From Micromonospora sp. C31 (GTDB lineage: Bacteria; Actinomycetota; Actinomycetes; Mycobacteriales; Micromonosporaceae): a stretch of 64,000 bases of DNA. Positions 20,903-29,884 of this stretch are shown piece by piece. Position 1 is the stretch's first letter; the number at the start of each line of letters is the position of its first letter. The notes under the pieces are model-generated. The model was given only the letters and a program-made list of their open reading frames with translations. It had not been told where the DNA came from and did not search any database. Made by a program: the position numbers and the translations under genes. The stretch is from assembly GCF_018070575.1 (NCBI RefSeq), contig NZ_JAGPXN010000001.1, forward strand, positions 558,001 to 622,000, given 5' to 3'.

Positions 20903-21310
20903 TCAGACCCGACGACGCTTGGGCGGACGGCACCCGTTGTGCGGCTGCGGGGTGACGTCGGAGATCTGTCCGACCTCGAGACCGGCGGCCTGCAGCGAAC
21001 GGATGGCGGTCTCCCGGCCGGAGCCGGGGCCCTTGACGAACACGTCGACCTTGCGCATGCCGTGCTCCATGGCCCGGCGAGCGGCGGCCTCGGCGGCCAG
21101 CTGCGCGGCGAACGGAGTCGACTTGCGGGAGCCCTTGAAGCCCACCTGCCCGGACGAGGCCCAGGAGATGACCGCACCGGTCGGGTCCGTGATGGACACG
21201 ATGGTGTTGTTGAAGGTGCTCTTGATGTGCGCCTGCCCGTGGGCGACGTTCTTGCGTTCCTTGCGCCGGACCTTCTTGACGGCGGCTCCGGCACGAGCCT
21301 TCGGTGGCAT
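20903..21310 (-). CDS. rpsK: 30S ribosomal protein S11
   Basis: A 135-residue platform protein of the small subunit. Signatures [15 protein letters not shown] and [20 protein letters not shown] (with the isoaspartate-forming Asn-Gly) are intact. A lysine/alanine-rich N-terminal start is normal. It is 13 bp upstream of rpsD and 17 bp downstream of rpsM in the alpha operon. Confidence 0.98.
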   Translation of the reverse strand: MPPKARAGAAVKKVRRKERKNVAHGQAHIKSTFNNTIVSITDPTGAVISWASSGQVGFKGSRKSTPFAAQLAAEAAARRAMEHGMRKVDVFVKGPGSGRETAIRSLQAAGLEVGQISDVTPQPHNGCRPPKRRRV

Positions 21311-21327
21311 AAGTCTGTGCGCTCCTA

Positions 21328-21708
21328 TTACTTCTTGCCGGGCTTCTTCTTGCCGGCGACGGTCCGCTTCGGGCCCTTCCGGGTCCGCGCGTTGGTCTTG
21401 GTCCGCTGGCCACGCACGGGCAGGCCCCGGCGGTGCCGGATGCCGGCGTAGCAGCCGATCTCGACCTTGCGGCGGATGTCAGCGGCGACCTCGCGGCGCA
21501 GGTCGCCTTCAACCTTGTAGTTGCCCTCGATGTGGTTACGGAGCTGGACCAGCTCCTCGTCCGTGAGGTCCCGGACGCGCTTGTCCGGCGAGATGCCGGT
21601 AGCAGAGAGCGTCTCCAGGGCCCGGGTGCGACCCACGCCGAAGATGTAGGTGAGCGCGATCTCCATCCGCTTCTCGCGGGGGAGGTCGACGCCGACTAGA
21701 CGTGCCAT
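21328..21708 (-). CDS. rpsM: 30S ribosomal protein S13
   Basis: A 126-residue protein of the 30S head that contacts P-site tRNA and forms the B1 bridge. [14 protein letters not shown] and [18 protein letters not shown] are typical, and the C-terminal lysine-rich tail contacts tRNA. ATG 21708 is the family start. A 260-bp gap separates it from rpmJ upstream; I see no gene in that gap. Confidence 0.98.
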   Translation of the reverse strand: MARLVGVDLPREKRMEIALTYIFGVGRTRALETLSATGISPDKRVRDLTDEELVQLRNHIEGNYKVEGDLRREVAADIRRKVEIGCYAGIRHRRGLPVRGQRTKTNARTRKGPKRTVAGKKKPGKK

Positions 21709-21968
21709 GTGCGGGCGTACTCCTCGTGATGTTCTGGCGGAGGTGTGGACCCGTCCCATCCCGCTACCGACCGTTGCGCCACCGGCGTGTGCCGGCGACC
21801 ACGAACGGCCGCTGCCCGAGCGGGCCCCGGCCTCCGACCGGGGGTCAACCACGATGAGGTACGCGCTGCGCACCGCTCGCGGCTGGAACGAGCATGTGAT
21901 TCGTTGTCTGGATCCGCGGCCCGAACCGATCTCGACCGACCGTTGTCACCCGGTCGGCCGGAACTGGT

Positions 21969-22082
21969 TCAGCCCTGGCGCTGCTTGTGGCGCGGGTCGG
22001 TGCAGATCACCATGACCCGGCCGTGCCGGCGGATGACCCGGCACTTGTTGCAGATCCTCTTGACGCTCGGCTTGACCTTCAC
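21969..22082 (-). CDS. rpmJ: 50S ribosomal protein L36
   Basis: A 37-residue protein missed by length cut-offs, (M)[13 protein letters not shown]... ending RHKQRQG. It carries the zinc ligands Cys11, Cys14, Cys27 and His32, so it is the zinc-dependent (C+) form. GTG start 22082 gives the standard length; an in-frame ATG at 22100 would add six residues. It sits between infA and rpsM as in most bacteria. Confidence 0.96.
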   Translation of the reverse strand: MKVKPSVKRICNKCRVIRRHGRVMVICTDPRHKQRQG

Positions 22083-22175
22083 GGTTGCCTTACTTCCCAT
22101 CTGGCCCGACGACGCGCCGAGGCGCGACACCGGACGTCGAAGACGGACACGGGGACGTCCCGGCCGCCGTCAGGC

Positions 22176-22397
22176 TTACTTGTAGCGGTAGACGATGCGC
22201 CCGCGGGTCAGGTCGTACGGCGAGAGTTCGACGACGACCCGGTCCTCCGGCAGGATGCGGATGTAGTGCTGCCGCATCTTGCCGCTGATGTGAGCCAACA
22301 CCTTGTGGCCGTTCGCGAGCTCCACCCGGAACATGGCGTTCGGCAGGGGCTCGATGACCCGACCCTCGATCTCGATGGCTCCGTCTTTTTTCGGCAT
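22176..22397 (-). CDS. infA: Translation initiation factor IF-1
   Basis: A 73-residue single OB-fold protein that binds the ribosomal A site during initiation. [20 protein letters not shown] and [17 protein letters not shown] are typical. First gene of the alpha operon. The promoter CTGATC-17-TAAGAC lies about 45-73 nt upstream, giving a short leader. Confidence 0.97.
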   Translation of the reverse strand: MPKKDGAIEIEGRVIEPLPNAMFRVELANGHKVLAHISGKMRQHYIRILPEDRVVVELSPYDLTRGRIVYRYK

Positions 22398-22441
22398 GTA
22401 CTCCGCTGTCCTGACGTCGGTTACTCCGGACGGCCCACAAC

Positions 22442-22470
22442 GTCTTACACGGGCCACTGATCAAGATCAG
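22442..22470 (-). promoter_or_regulatory. Candidate promoter of infA and the alpha operon
   Basis: On the minus strand CTGATC (22465-22470) and TAAGAC (22442-22447) are 17 nt apart, with TG just before the -10 hexamer (extended -10). The start of transcription would be about 38 nt before the infA ATG. Confidence 0.5.
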
Positions 22471-22759
22471 CTTGCCCGCGCCAGCCGCGGCTCCGGCTCC
22501 CACCGAAGCGCAGGGTGGGCATGCCGGAGTGGACGCTGTGCGCCGATCAGAAAGTCTACGCCCGCCTGTGCGCCGCCGCCAAACCGGCCGGGAATCGGTG
22601 CGTCGGACCGGACAGATCCGGGCAATCACCCCTCCGCGTCTGCCGCCGCGCGGGCGTTTCCGCTGGACGGCCGCTTCCGGTACGCGCCTCCGCCCTACGC
22701 ACGCTTGAGAAGTGGTGGGTCTGGTGGCAGTCCTGGCGGCGTTCCGGCTGACGGACGAC

Positions 22760-22816
22760 GTGGAAGGCGACTGAAGCTGTGGAAGGCGCGTGAAGCTGTG
22801 GAAGGCGCGTGAAGCT
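22760..22816. repeat. Three tandem copies of a 19-bp unit
   Basis: Units at 22760-22778, 22779-22797 and 22798-22816 read GTGGAAGGCGCGTGAAGCT; the first has AC in place of GC in the middle. No open frame explains it. Confidence 0.9.
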
Positions 22817-22842
22817 GATGAACCGCTGCGGCTTGAACGCCG

Positions 22843-22876
22843 ATACCTGCCCGGTATGAAGATACCTGTTTGGTAT
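22843..22876. promoter_or_regulatory. Pair of operator-like palindromes
   Basis: Two copies of ATACCTG-YYY-GGTAT-like sequence, at 22843-22857 (ATACCTGCCCGGTAT) and 22862-22876 (ATACCTGTTTGGTAT), repeat every 19 bp. Each is an inverted repeat ATACC/GGTAT. This is the look of a tandem dimeric repressor site. The nearest starts are infA (leftward, 446 bp away) and no rightward gene, so its target is unclear. Confidence 0.5.
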
Positions 22877-22937
22877 CGAGACGAGGAGACCACACCGCCA
22901 GCCGTCCTGCGCAGCCAGTCACGGTCCGGAGAGAGAC

Positions 22938-23633
22938 CTAGGCGGCCGACACCGGCCCTTGACGCTCCTCGCTGGCGGCCGGCAGTTCCCCGACCGGCAC
23001 CCGGCGGTCCTCCCCGGCGGCCGGCAGGGCCTGCTCCGGGTCGCGGGTGTTCCCCTCGGCGGCAGCCAACTCCCGCTTACGCGCCCGCTTCGCCCGCCGG
23101 CGCTCGCGCCGTCGCTCCCGCTGCTCGGCCTGCCGCTGTGGCTCCCCGCCGACGAGCCCGGCGACCGTGCGCACCAGGAGCACCCCTCCCCACGGCCCGG
23201 CCACCCAGGCGGGCCAGAAGTAGAGCAGATCCGTGGAGAGCGCGGACGTCACCGCCCAGACGGTCACCACGATCGCGATCACCCGCAGGTACGGCAGCCA
23301 GACCTCGGCCAGCCACAGGGCCGTCGCCGACGAGGTCAGCGACGACCGGCCAGCGGCCGACGGCGAGGGGACGCCGCCCGGCCGTGCACCTTCCGACGGC
23401 GAGGGGACGGCGTCCGGCCGCGTGGCCAACTCCGACGCAACCGGGGCGGCCGGCGCCGGCAGGTCGGTCACCAGCGCGTCCAACTCGCCGTACGTGCGCG
23501 AGGCGTACGCCCGCTGCAACCGCTCGTCGTACTCGTGCAGATCCAGCCGGCCCTCGTCGACGGCCACCCGCAGCCGCTCCGCCACCGCCTGGCGGTCCGC
23601 GTCGGCGGCCCGCATCCCGTCGCGTCCCTCCAT
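22938..23633 (-). CDS. DUF1707 domain membrane protein
   Basis: A 231-residue protein. The N-terminal 60 residues are a DUF1707/SHOCT-like domain (MRAADADRQAVAERLRVAVD, GRLDLHEYDERLQRAYASRT). A Pro/Ala/Ser linker leads to two hydrophobic segments (VIAIVVTVWAVTSALSTDLLYF and WVAGPWGGVLLVRTVAGLV), then a very basic Arg/Lys run and an acidic tail. Function is unknown; such proteins are widespread in actinomycetes. ATG 23633 was chosen (GCGGG 5 nt before); ATG 23645 would add four residues. It lies between map and infA on the same strand. Confidence 0.85.
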   Translation of the reverse strand: MEGRDGMRAADADRQAVAERLRVAVDEGRLDLHEYDERLQRAYASRTYGELDALVTDLPAPAAPVASELATRPDAVPSPSEGARPGGVPSPSAAGRSSLTSSATALWLAEVWLPYLRVIAIVVTVWAVTSALSTDLLYFWPAWVAGPWGGVLLVRTVAGLVGGEPQRQAEQRERRRERRRAKRARKRELAAAEGNTRDPEQALPAAGEDRRVPVGELPAASEERQGPVSAA

Positions 23634-23760
23634 ACCCGCAAGCATGCCACCGCTGCACCACCGCCCGCCGGGCACGGTCCGGGCCTCGGCGGGGGCGGTG
23701 ATGCGGATCTCAGCGGCCGGGAACGCCGGACACCTGGCCGCCCGGCGGACCTGGCCGCTG

Positions 23761-23802
23761 GCCTCGACGGGCCGGCCTCGACGGGCCGGCCTCAGCGGGC
23801 CG
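23761..23802. repeat. Three tandem 14-bp repeats overlapping the map stop
   Basis: GCCTCGACGGGCCG at 23761-23774 and 23775-23788, then the variant GCCTCAGCGGGCCG at 23789-23802. The change in the third copy creates the TGA stop of map (23792-23794 on the minus strand). Confidence 0.85.
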
Positions 23803-24643
23803 GTGAGTCCGCGGGCTGGCGGGACGTGACCAGCTCGCCCAGCCGGGCGCGCCCGCCGTCCGGCGCGGTCAGCACCCAGACGCCGTCCGGGAGCAGCGCC
23901 ATCGTGTGCTCGACGTGCACCGCCATCGACCGGTCCCGGGTGATCACGGTCCAGCCGTCGGAGAGTTCGACCGTCCGGGGTGAGCCCATCGTGATCATCG
24001 GCTCGATCGCCAGCGCCATGCCCGGCACCAGGCGGGGGCCCTTGCCCGGCCGCCCGTGGTTGAGCACGTGCGGATCCTGGTGCATCTCGGTGCCGATGCC
24101 GTGCCCGCCGTAGCCGTCGACGATGCCGTACCGCCCGCCCTTGCGGACCGCGTCCTCCACGGCGTGCGAGATGTCGGTGAGCCGACCCCTGCCGCTGGCC
24201 GCGCCACGGGCGGCTGCTGCGATGCCCGCCCACATGGCGTCCTCGGCCACCGCCGACATCTTCAGCAACGCCGGGTCGACCTCGCCCACGCCGGCCGTGA
24301 TGGCGGCGTCGCCGTGCCAGCCGTCGAGCACCGCACCGCAGTCGATGGAGACCAGGTCGCCCTCGCGGAGCACCTGCTTCGCCGACGGGATGGCGTGCAC
24401 GACCTGCTCGTTCACGGATGAGCAGATCGACGCGGGAAAGCCGTGGTAGCCCTTGAAGGAGGGGACGGCGCCGGCCTCGCGGATGGTCGACTCGGCGATG
24501 GCGTCAAGGTCGGCGGTGCTGACCCCGGGGGCGACCGCCTCCCGCATCCGACGCAGCGCCTCGGCGACCACCAGCCCGGCGGCCCGCATCTTCTCGATCT
24601 GGTCAGGGGTCTTCAGCTGGATGTCCAGCTGGGGACGACGCAT
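23792..24643 (-). CDS. map: Methionine aminopeptidase, type I
   Basis: A 283-residue metalloprotease that removes the initiator Met from nascent proteins. Metal ligands are in SIDCGAVLDGWHGDAAIT (two Asp), GIGTEMHQDPHV (His), and IEPMITMG and VEHTMAL (Glu), with the substrate His in the YHGFPASICSSVNEQVVHAIP region. It lacks the N-terminal zinc-finger extension, so it is the plain type I form. It follows adk by 95 bp containing a hairpin; secY-adk-map is the usual order. Confidence 0.97.
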   Translation of the reverse strand: MRRPQLDIQLKTPDQIEKMRAAGLVVAEALRRMREAVAPGVSTADLDAIAESTIREAGAVPSFKGYHGFPASICSSVNEQVVHAIPSAKQVLREGDLVSIDCGAVLDGWHGDAAITAGVGEVDPALLKMSAVAEDAMWAGIAAAARGAASGRGRLTDISHAVEDAVRKGGRYGIVDGYGGHGIGTEMHQDPHVLNHGRPGKGPRLVPGMALAIEPMITMGSPRTVELSDGWTVITRDRSMAVHVEHTMALLPDGVWVLTAPDGGRARLGELVTSRQPADSPAR

Positions 24644-24672
24644 GGAGAGCCATTACCTTTCGTTGCCGATGC

Positions 24673-24709
24673 CGAAGAGCGGGGCACGTCGGACGTACCC
24701 CGCTCTTCG
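24673..24709 (-). terminator. Hairpin between adk and map
   Basis: Perfect 12-bp stem CGAAGAGCGGGG (24673-24684) with 24698-24709; the loop itself contains ACGT inverted (ACGT-CGG-ACGT). It lies about 30 nt after the adk stop and may reduce transcription into map. Confidence 0.6.
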
Positions 24710-24738
24710 CACTCTATCCGCCGCAACCCGGCGGGACG

Positions 24739-25392
24739 TCAACCGCCGTACGAGCGCAGGGCGTCGATGGCGCGGACCGTGACGTCCTCCACCGGGCCGG
24801 TGGCGTCGATGCCCACCAGCTTGCCCTGGGCGCCGTAGTAGTCGACCAGCGGCGCGGTCTTGTCCGCGTACTCCCGCAGGCGGGTGGCGATGGTCTCCGG
24901 CTTGTCGTCGTCGCGCTGGAACAGCTCGGCGCCGCACCGGTCGCAGATGCCCTTACGCGAGGTGGGGTCGAACTCGACGTGCCAGATCTTGCCGCAGCCC
25001 CGGCACGTACGCCGGCCGGAGAGCCGCCGGATCACCTCGTCGTCGTCGACGACCAGCTCCAGCACCAGGTCCAGCGCCGTGCCCAGGTCGGCGAGGAGCT
25101 TGTCCAGCGCGGCGGCCTGCGGCGTGGTCCGCGGGAAGCCGTCGAGCAGGAAGCCCTCGGAGGCGTCCGGCTCGGCGAGCCGGCTCCGCACCATGTTGAT
25201 GGTGACCTCGTCGGGCACCAGCTCGCCGGCGTCCATGTAGCGCTTCGCCTCGACGCCGAGCGGGGTGCCCTGCGAGACGTTCGACCGGAAGATGTCGCCG
25301 GTCGAGATCTTCGGGACCGAGAGGTGCGCGGCGATGAACTCGGCCTGCGTGCCCTTGCCCGCACCCGGCGGGCCAACCAGAACGAGTCTCAT
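24739..25392 (-). CDS. adk: Adenylate kinase
   Basis: A 217-residue kinase that interconverts ATP+AMP and 2 ADP. The P-loop is [15 protein letters not shown], the AMP-binding strand is [13 protein letters not shown], and the lid domain carries four cysteines ([12 protein letters not shown]...CDRCGAEL), a structural zinc site common in Gram-positive enzymes. The ATG begins at the base next to the secY stop (0-bp spacing), so translation is coupled to secY. Confidence 0.97.
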   Translation of the reverse strand: MRLVLVGPPGAGKGTQAEFIAAHLSVPKISTGDIFRSNVSQGTPLGVEAKRYMDAGELVPDEVTINMVRSRLAEPDASEGFLLDGFPRTTPQAAALDKLLADLGTALDLVLELVVDDDEVIRRLSGRRTCRGCGKIWHVEFDPTSRKGICDRCGAELFQRDDDKPETIATRLREYADKTAPLVDYYGAQGKLVGIDATGPVEDVTVRAIDALRSYGG

Positions 25393-26721
25393 CTACCGCA
25401 GGAACCCTTCGTAGTTCCGCTGCATGAGTTGGCTCTCGATCTGCTTCGTGGTCTCCAGACCGACGCCAACCATGATCAGCACAGCGGTGCCGCCGAACGG
25501 GAAGTTCAGGTACTGCTGCTTGTCCAGCCAGATGAAGAAGAAGTTCGGCAGGATCGAGATGATGGCCAGGTAGAGGGCGCCCGGCAGCGTGATCCGGCTC
25601 AGGATGAAGTCGAGGTAGTCGGCGGTCGGCTTGCCGGGGCGGATGCCCGGCACGAAGCCGCCGTACTTCTTCATGTTGTCCGCGACCTCGGTCGGGTTGA
25701 ACGTGATCGAGACGTAGAAGTACGTGAAGAAGATGATCAGCAGGAAGTAGACCGCGATGTAGATCGGGCTGGTCGGGTCGACCAGGTTGTTCTGGATCCA
25801 CGTCTGGGTCTTGCCCGGGTCGTTCGGGTCGAAGAAGTCCAGCGCCAGCTGCGGCAGGTAGAGCAGCGACGAGCCGAAGATGACCGGGATGACACCCGCC
25901 TGGTTGACCTTCAGCGGGATGTAGGTCGAGGTGCCGCCGTACATCCGCCGGCCGATCATGCGCTTGGCGTACTGCACCGGGATCCGGCGCTGCGACTGCT
26001 CGATGAAGGTGACCGCGGTGATGACCACCAGGACCAGGGCGATGACCAGGGCGAACTTGGCCCAGCCCTGGCTCTGCTTGATGTTCCAGCCCTCGCTGGG
26101 AAGCCGGGCGGCGATCGAGGTGAAGATCAGAACGGACATGCCGTTGCCGACGCCCCGGTCGGTGATCAGCTCACCGAGCCACATCACCACGCCGGTGCCG
26201 GCGGTCATCGTCATGACCAGGAGGCTGAGCGTCAGCCAGTCCGGGATCCCGGTCCCCTCGGGGATGATCGGGAACTGGTCGCACTGGTTGTTGAAGAGCT
26301 GCCCCGAGCGGGCCAGCGCCACGAACGCCGACGCCTGGAGGACACCCAGGCCCAGGGTCAGGTAGCGGGTGTACTGGGTGATCTTCGCCTGGCCGGACTG
26401 GCCCTCCTTGCGGAGCTGCTCCAGCCGGGGAATCACCACGGTCAGCAGCTGCAGGATGATCGACGCGGTGATGTAGGGCATGATGCCCAGCGCGAAGACC
26501 GAGAGCTGCAGCAGCGCCCCGCCGGAGAAGAGGTTGAGCAGGTTCACGCCGGTGGAGCCGCCGGTTCCGATGGCGTCGAGGCACTTCTGGACGTTGCCGT
26601 ACGAGACGCCCGGGCTGGGCAGCGTCGCCCCGAGCCGGTAGACCGCGATGATGCCTACTGTGAACAGCAGCTTGTTGCGCAGGTCAGGCGTACGGAACGC
26701 ACTGAGAAAGGCGGACAGCAA
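25393..26721 (-). CDS. secY: Protein translocase subunit SecY
   Basis: A 442-residue, ten-helix channel of the general secretion machinery. Start chosen at TTG 26721 because AGGAGG lies 6 nt before it and the product (M)LSAFLSAFRTPDLRNKLLF is the standard actinomycete N-terminus; the upstream in-frame codons read as a basic non-conserved stretch. Signatures GGALLQLSVFALGIMPYITA (helix 2) and IPLKVNQAGVIPVIF (helix 7) are intact. It has a terminator hairpin between it and rplO, suggesting that it heads its own secY-adk-map unit. Confidence 0.97.
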   Translation of the reverse strand: MLSAFLSAFRTPDLRNKLLFTVGIIAVYRLGATLPSPGVSYGNVQKCLDAIGTGGSTGVNLLNLFSGGALLQLSVFALGIMPYITASIILQLLTVVIPRLEQLRKEGQSGQAKITQYTRYLTLGLGVLQASAFVALARSGQLFNNQCDQFPIIPEGTGIPDWLTLSLLVMTMTAGTGVVMWLGELITDRGVGNGMSVLIFTSIAARLPSEGWNIKQSQGWAKFALVIALVLVVITAVTFIEQSQRRIPVQYAKRMIGRRMYGGTSTYIPLKVNQAGVIPVIFGSSLLYLPQLALDFFDPNDPGKTQTWIQNNLVDPTSPIYIAVYFLLIIFFTYFYVSITFNPTEVADNMKKYGGFVPGIRPGKPTADYLDFILSRITLPGALYLAIISILPNFFFIWLDKQQYLNFPFGGTAVLIMVGVGLETTKQIESQLMQRNYEGFLR

Positions 26722-26902
26722 CTTCTTCCTCCTGCGCGAGGCGGGCCGCCGGTCATCCCTGGCGGGTGGGTGGTTGCCGGGCGAGTGCCCGATATCCATG
26801 GCTGGGAAGGGACTCTAACAGCCCGATCCCTCTCCGGGCAGATGCGCCCGGCTACATAAACCGAATCCGATATTACCCGGCGCACACATGCCAGGTAGAC
26901 CA

Positions 26903-26939
26903 TGGCGCCCGCCCAGTTGCGACAACTGAGCGGGCGCCA
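26903..26939 (-). terminator. Terminator hairpin after rplO
   Basis: TGGCGCCCGC (26903-26912) pairs with 26930-26939, a single C/A mismatch, then CAGTTG pairs with CAACTG, loop CGA. It starts 14 nt after the rplO stop and marks the end of the S10-spc transcript. The 180 bp to secY must hold a secY promoter; no hexamer pair stood out clearly. Confidence 0.75.
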
Positions 26940-26953
26940 CGGGTGTACCGCCC

Positions 26954-27397
26954 TTACAGCTCGGTGACCGAGCCACCGGCGGCGGCGATCTTCTCCTTGG
27001 CCGACGCGCTGAACGCGTGCGCCGACACCTGGAGGGCGACCCCACCCAGGTCCCCGGTGCCGAGGACCTTGACCGGGTGGCCCTTGCGGACCGCGCCGGC
27101 CTCGACCAGCTCGAGCGGGCCGACCTGGCCGCCGTTCGGGAACAGTTCGGCGAGCCGGTCCAGGTTGACCACCTGGAAGACCACCTTGAACCTGTTCTTG
27201 AAGCCCTTCATCTTCGGCAGGCGCATGTGGATGGGCATCTGCCCACCCTCGAACGCCGCCGAGATGTTCTTGCGGGCCTTGGAGCCCTTGGTACCGCGAC
27301 CGGCGGTCTTGCCCTTGGAACCCTCACCGCGACCCACGCGGGTCTTCGCGGTCTTGGCACCGGGCGCCGGGCGCAGGTGGTGGACCTTGATCGTCAT
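26954..27397 (-). CDS. rplO: 50S ribosomal protein L15
   Basis: A 147-residue late-assembly protein of the large subunit. The N-terminal glycine/arginine-rich arm [20 protein letters not shown] and [16 protein letters not shown] are typical. Its ATG overlaps the rpmD stop by one base. It is the last gene of the S10-spc run. Confidence 0.98.
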   Translation of the reverse strand: MTIKVHHLRPAPGAKTAKTRVGRGEGSKGKTAGRGTKGSKARKNISAAFEGGQMPIHMRLPKMKGFKNRFKVVFQVVNLDRLAELFPNGGQVGPLELVEAGAVRKGHPVKVLGTGDLGGVALQVSAHAFSASAKEKIAAAGGSVTEL

Positions 27398-27579
27398 TAC
27401 TCGACCTCCTCGACCTTCACGAGGTGGTTGACCGTGAAGATCATGCCGCGGATCTCCGGACGGTCCTCCTTGACCACCACGTCGTTGATCCGCTTGAGAC
27501 CGAGCGAACGCAGCGAGTCACGCTGGTTCTGCTTGGTCCCGATACCGGACCGGACCTGGGTGACCTTCAGGCGAGCCAT
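27397..27579 (-). CDS. rpmD: 50S ribosomal protein L30
   Basis: A 60-residue protein starting [20 protein letters not shown] and including [15 protein letters not shown], both family features. It overlaps rpsE upstream and rplO downstream by one base each, so the three are translationally coupled. Confidence 0.97.
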   Translation of the reverse strand: MARLKVTQVRSGIGTKQNQRDSLRSLGLKRINDVVVKEDRPEIRGMIFTVNHLVKVEEVE

Positions 27580-28193
27580 CAGGATGCCACCCCCGCCCGC
27601 GACGCCAGCATGGCGGCCGGCGCGACGTCCTCGACCGGCAGGCCACGACGGGCGGCGACGGCCTCGGGGGACTCGAGCCCCTTCAGCGCCGCCACGGTGG
27701 CGTGCACGATGTTGATCGGGTTCGACGAACCGAGGCTCTTGGAGAGCACGTCGTGGATACCCGCGCACTCCAGCACGGCACGCACCGGACCACCGGCGAT
27801 GACACCCGTACCGGCGGAAGCCGGCTTGAGCAGCACCACACCGGCCGCGGCCTCACCCGTCACCGGGTGCGGGATGGAGGCGGCGATCCGCGGCACCTTG
27901 AAGAAGTGCTTCTTGGCCTCCTCGACGCCCTTGGCGATCGCCGCGGGCACCTCCTTGGCCTTTCCGTAGCCCACACCGACGGTGCCGTCGCCGTCGCCCA
28001 CGATCACCAGGGCGGTGAAGCTGAAGCGACGACCACCCTTCACGACCTTGGCGACGCGGTTGATCGCGACGACCCGCTCGAGGTGCGGGGTCTTCTCGAC
28101 GGGCGCGTTTCCGCGGCCGCCCTCACGGCGGTTGTCGCGGCGACCACCCTCGTTGCCACCGGACCCGCCGCCACGGCGCTGTTGACCTGGCAT
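27579..28193 (-). CDS. rpsE: 30S ribosomal protein S5
   Basis: A 204-residue protein of the mRNA entry channel and helicase region. The S5 RNA-binding signature [20 protein letters not shown] and the loop [17 protein letters not shown] are present. The first 30 residues are a Gly/Arg-rich low-complexity extension ([19 protein letters not shown]), which is common in actinomycetes. It begins 33 bp after rplR. Confidence 0.98.
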   Translation of the reverse strand: MPGQQRRGGGSGGNEGGRRDNRREGGRGNAPVEKTPHLERVVAINRVAKVVKGGRRFSFTALVIVGDGDGTVGVGYGKAKEVPAAIAKGVEEAKKHFFKVPRIAASIPHPVTGEAAAGVVLLKPASAGTGVIAGGPVRAVLECAGIHDVLSKSLGSSNPINIVHATVAALKGLESPEAVAARRGLPVEDVAPAAMLASRAGVAS

Positions 28194-28226
28194 CAGCAGC
28201 CTTCCTTCTCTCTCGTGACGGGGTTT

Positions 28227-28616
28227 CTAGAACTCGAGCCCGGCTTCGCGGGCGGCGTCGGCAAGCGCGGCGACCCGCCCCGCGTACCGGTTGCCACCGC
28301 GGTCGAAGACGACCTTGGCGACGCCGGCGGCCTTGGCCCGCTCGGCGAGCAGCGCGCCGACCTTGCCGGCCAGGGCGCTCTTGTCGCCCTCCGTACCGCG
28401 CAGCGAGGCGTCCAGGGTCGAGGCCGACGCCAGGGTGTGACCCTTGGTGTCGTCCACGATCTGGGCGACGATGTGCCGCAGGGAACGGGTGACCACGAGG
28501 CGGGGACGCTCGGCGGTGCCGCTGATGTTCTTGCGGACCCGGAAGTGCCGGCGCGCACGCCCGACGGCACGCTTGGCGGCGACGCCGCGGCGGCGCTTGA
28601 GCAGCGTGGCGCTCAC
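28227..28616 (-). CDS. rplR: 50S ribosomal protein L18
   Basis: A 129-residue 5S rRNA-binding protein of the central protuberance. [20 protein letters not shown] and [20 protein letters not shown] are diagnostic. The GTG start 28616 overlaps the rplF stop in GTGA. Confidence 0.97.
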   Translation of the reverse strand: MSATLLKRRRGVAAKRAVGRARRHFRVRKNISGTAERPRLVVTRSLRHIVAQIVDDTKGHTLASASTLDASLRGTEGDKSALAGKVGALLAERAKAAGVAKVVFDRGGNRYAGRVAALADAAREAGLEF

Positions 28617-29155
28617 TTCTTACCTGCCTTTCCAGCCTTGCGGCGGATGACCTCGCCCTGGTACTTCACGCCCTTGCCCTTGTAGGGCTCCGGCGGGCGG
28701 ATCTTCCGGATGTTGGCGGCAACCTCACCGACGAGCTGCTTGTCGATGCCGGCCACGTGGAACAGCGTCGGCCTCTCCACCGTGAAGGTGATGCCGTCCG
28801 GCGCCACCACGTGCACCGGGTGCGAGAACCCGAGCGCGAACTCCAGGTCCTTGCCCTTGGCGGTCACCCGGTAACCGGTGCCGGCGATCTCCAGGCTCTT
28901 GCGGTAGCCCTCGGTGACGCCGACGATCATGTTGGCGACCAGGGTACGGCTGAGGCCGTGCAGCTCCTTGGCCTTGCGCTCGTCGTTCGGGCGGTTGACG
29001 TTCAGCTGCCCGTCCTCGGCCCGGTCGATCGTGATCGGCTCGGCCAGGGTGTGCGTGAGCTCGCCCTTGGGGCCCTTGACCTTGACGGTCTGCCCGTCGA
29101 TCGTGATGTCGACGCCGGCTGGCACCGGGATCGACTTACGTCCAATACGCGACAT
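28613..29155 (-). CDS. rplF: 50S ribosomal protein L6
   Basis: A 180-residue protein near the factor-binding centre of the 50S subunit. Two repeated alpha/beta domains; the C-terminal signature [20 protein letters not shown] is intact. ATG 29155 ([15 protein letters not shown]) is the family start; upstream codons to 29203 are in the rpsH-rplF spacer. Confidence 0.98.
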   Translation of the reverse strand: MSRIGRKSIPVPAGVDITIDGQTVKVKGPKGELTHTLAEPITIDRAEDGQLNVNRPNDERKAKELHGLSRTLVANMIVGVTEGYRKSLEIAGTGYRVTAKGKDLEFALGFSHPVHVVAPDGITFTVERPTLFHVAGIDKQLVGEVAANIRKIRPPEPYKGKGVKYQGEVIRRKAGKAGKK

Positions 29156-29171
29156 TTCTACCTGTCTCCCG

Positions 29172-29579
29172 TTACCAGACGAAGGCGAGGACTTCCCCGC
29201 CAACGCTCCGCTTGCGGGCCTGCCGGTCGGTGAGCAGCCCCTGGGACGTCGAAATGATCGCCACGCCCAGCCCGCCGAGCACCCGCGGGAGCCCGTCCGA
29301 CTTGGCGTAAACCCGCAGACCGGGCTTGGACACTCGCTTGATGCCGGCCAGGCTCCGCTCCCGGTTCTGGCCGTACTTCAGCTCGACGACCAGTCGCTTG
29401 CCGACGGCGCCCTCCTCGGGCTCCTCGACCGACCAGGTGGCGATGTAGCCCTCGGACTTGAGGACCTCGGCGATGTTCGCCTTGATCTTCGAGTAGGGCA
29501 TCGTCACCCGGTCGTGGTACGCCTGGTTGGCGTTACGCAGACGCGTGAGCATGTCTGCGATCGGGTCGGTCATCGTCAT
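29172..29579 (-). CDS. rpsH: 30S ribosomal protein S8
   Basis: A 135-residue early 16S rRNA-binding protein starting [17 protein letters not shown] and ending GGEVLAFVW. The loop [15 protein letters not shown] is typical. In Escherichia S8 is the translational repressor of the spc operon; the 118-bp spacer upstream contains two GC-rich hairpins (for example CCCGGGGC...GCCCCGGG near 29609) that could serve a similar purpose, which is inference. Confidence 0.98.
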   Translation of the reverse strand: MTMTDPIADMLTRLRNANQAYHDRVTMPYSKIKANIAEVLKSEGYIATWSVEEPEEGAVGKRLVVELKYGQNRERSLAGIKRVSKPGLRVYAKSDGLPRVLGGLGVAIISTSQGLLTDRQARKRSVGGEVLAFVW

Positions 29580-29697
29580 GGATTTCGTCAGCCTTTCTCG
29601 CCGGGGTTCCCGGGGCCTTCCGCCCCGGGCCTACGGCGAAGAGCAATACGTGATCGGTGCAAGGGGTCCCGGCGCGACGGCCGGGACGCGGTCGCCC

Positions 29698-29883
29698 TTA
29701 CCAGGAAGCCTTGGAAACGCCCGGCAGCTCACCGCGGTGGGCCATCTCCCGGATGCAGACCCGGCAGAGACCGAACTTGCGGTAGACCGCCTTGGGACGC
29801 CCGCACCGCTGGCAGCGGGTGTACGCGCGAACCGAGAACTTCGGCTTCGCGGCCGCCTTGTGGATCAGCGCCTTCTTGGCCAT
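29698..29883 (-). CDS. rpsN: 30S ribosomal protein S14, zinc type (type Z)
   Basis: A 61-residue short S14 with the zinc ribbon Cys24, Cys27, Cys40 and Cys43 (CQRC and CRVC). This is the C+ form; actinomycetes often also carry a zinc-free long paralogue elsewhere under Zur control. It lies 1 bp after the rplE stop. Confidence 0.98.
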   Translation of the reverse strand: MAKKALIHKAAAKPKFSVRAYTRCQRCGRPKAVYRKFGLCRVCIREMAHRGELPGVSKASW

Positions 29884-29884
29884 C

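Larger units (their letters stand above)
22398..22937. other. 540-bp gap between infA and the DUF1707 gene
   Basis: No convincing gene on either strand. It holds the infA promoter, a three-copy 19-bp tandem repeat (22760-22816) and two near-identical palindromes (22843-22876), listed separately. Confidence 0.7.

Noticed and set aside
22695..22922. Small minus-strand peptide across the palindromes
   Set aside because: No ribosome binding site, no bias, and it runs through the tandem repeats.
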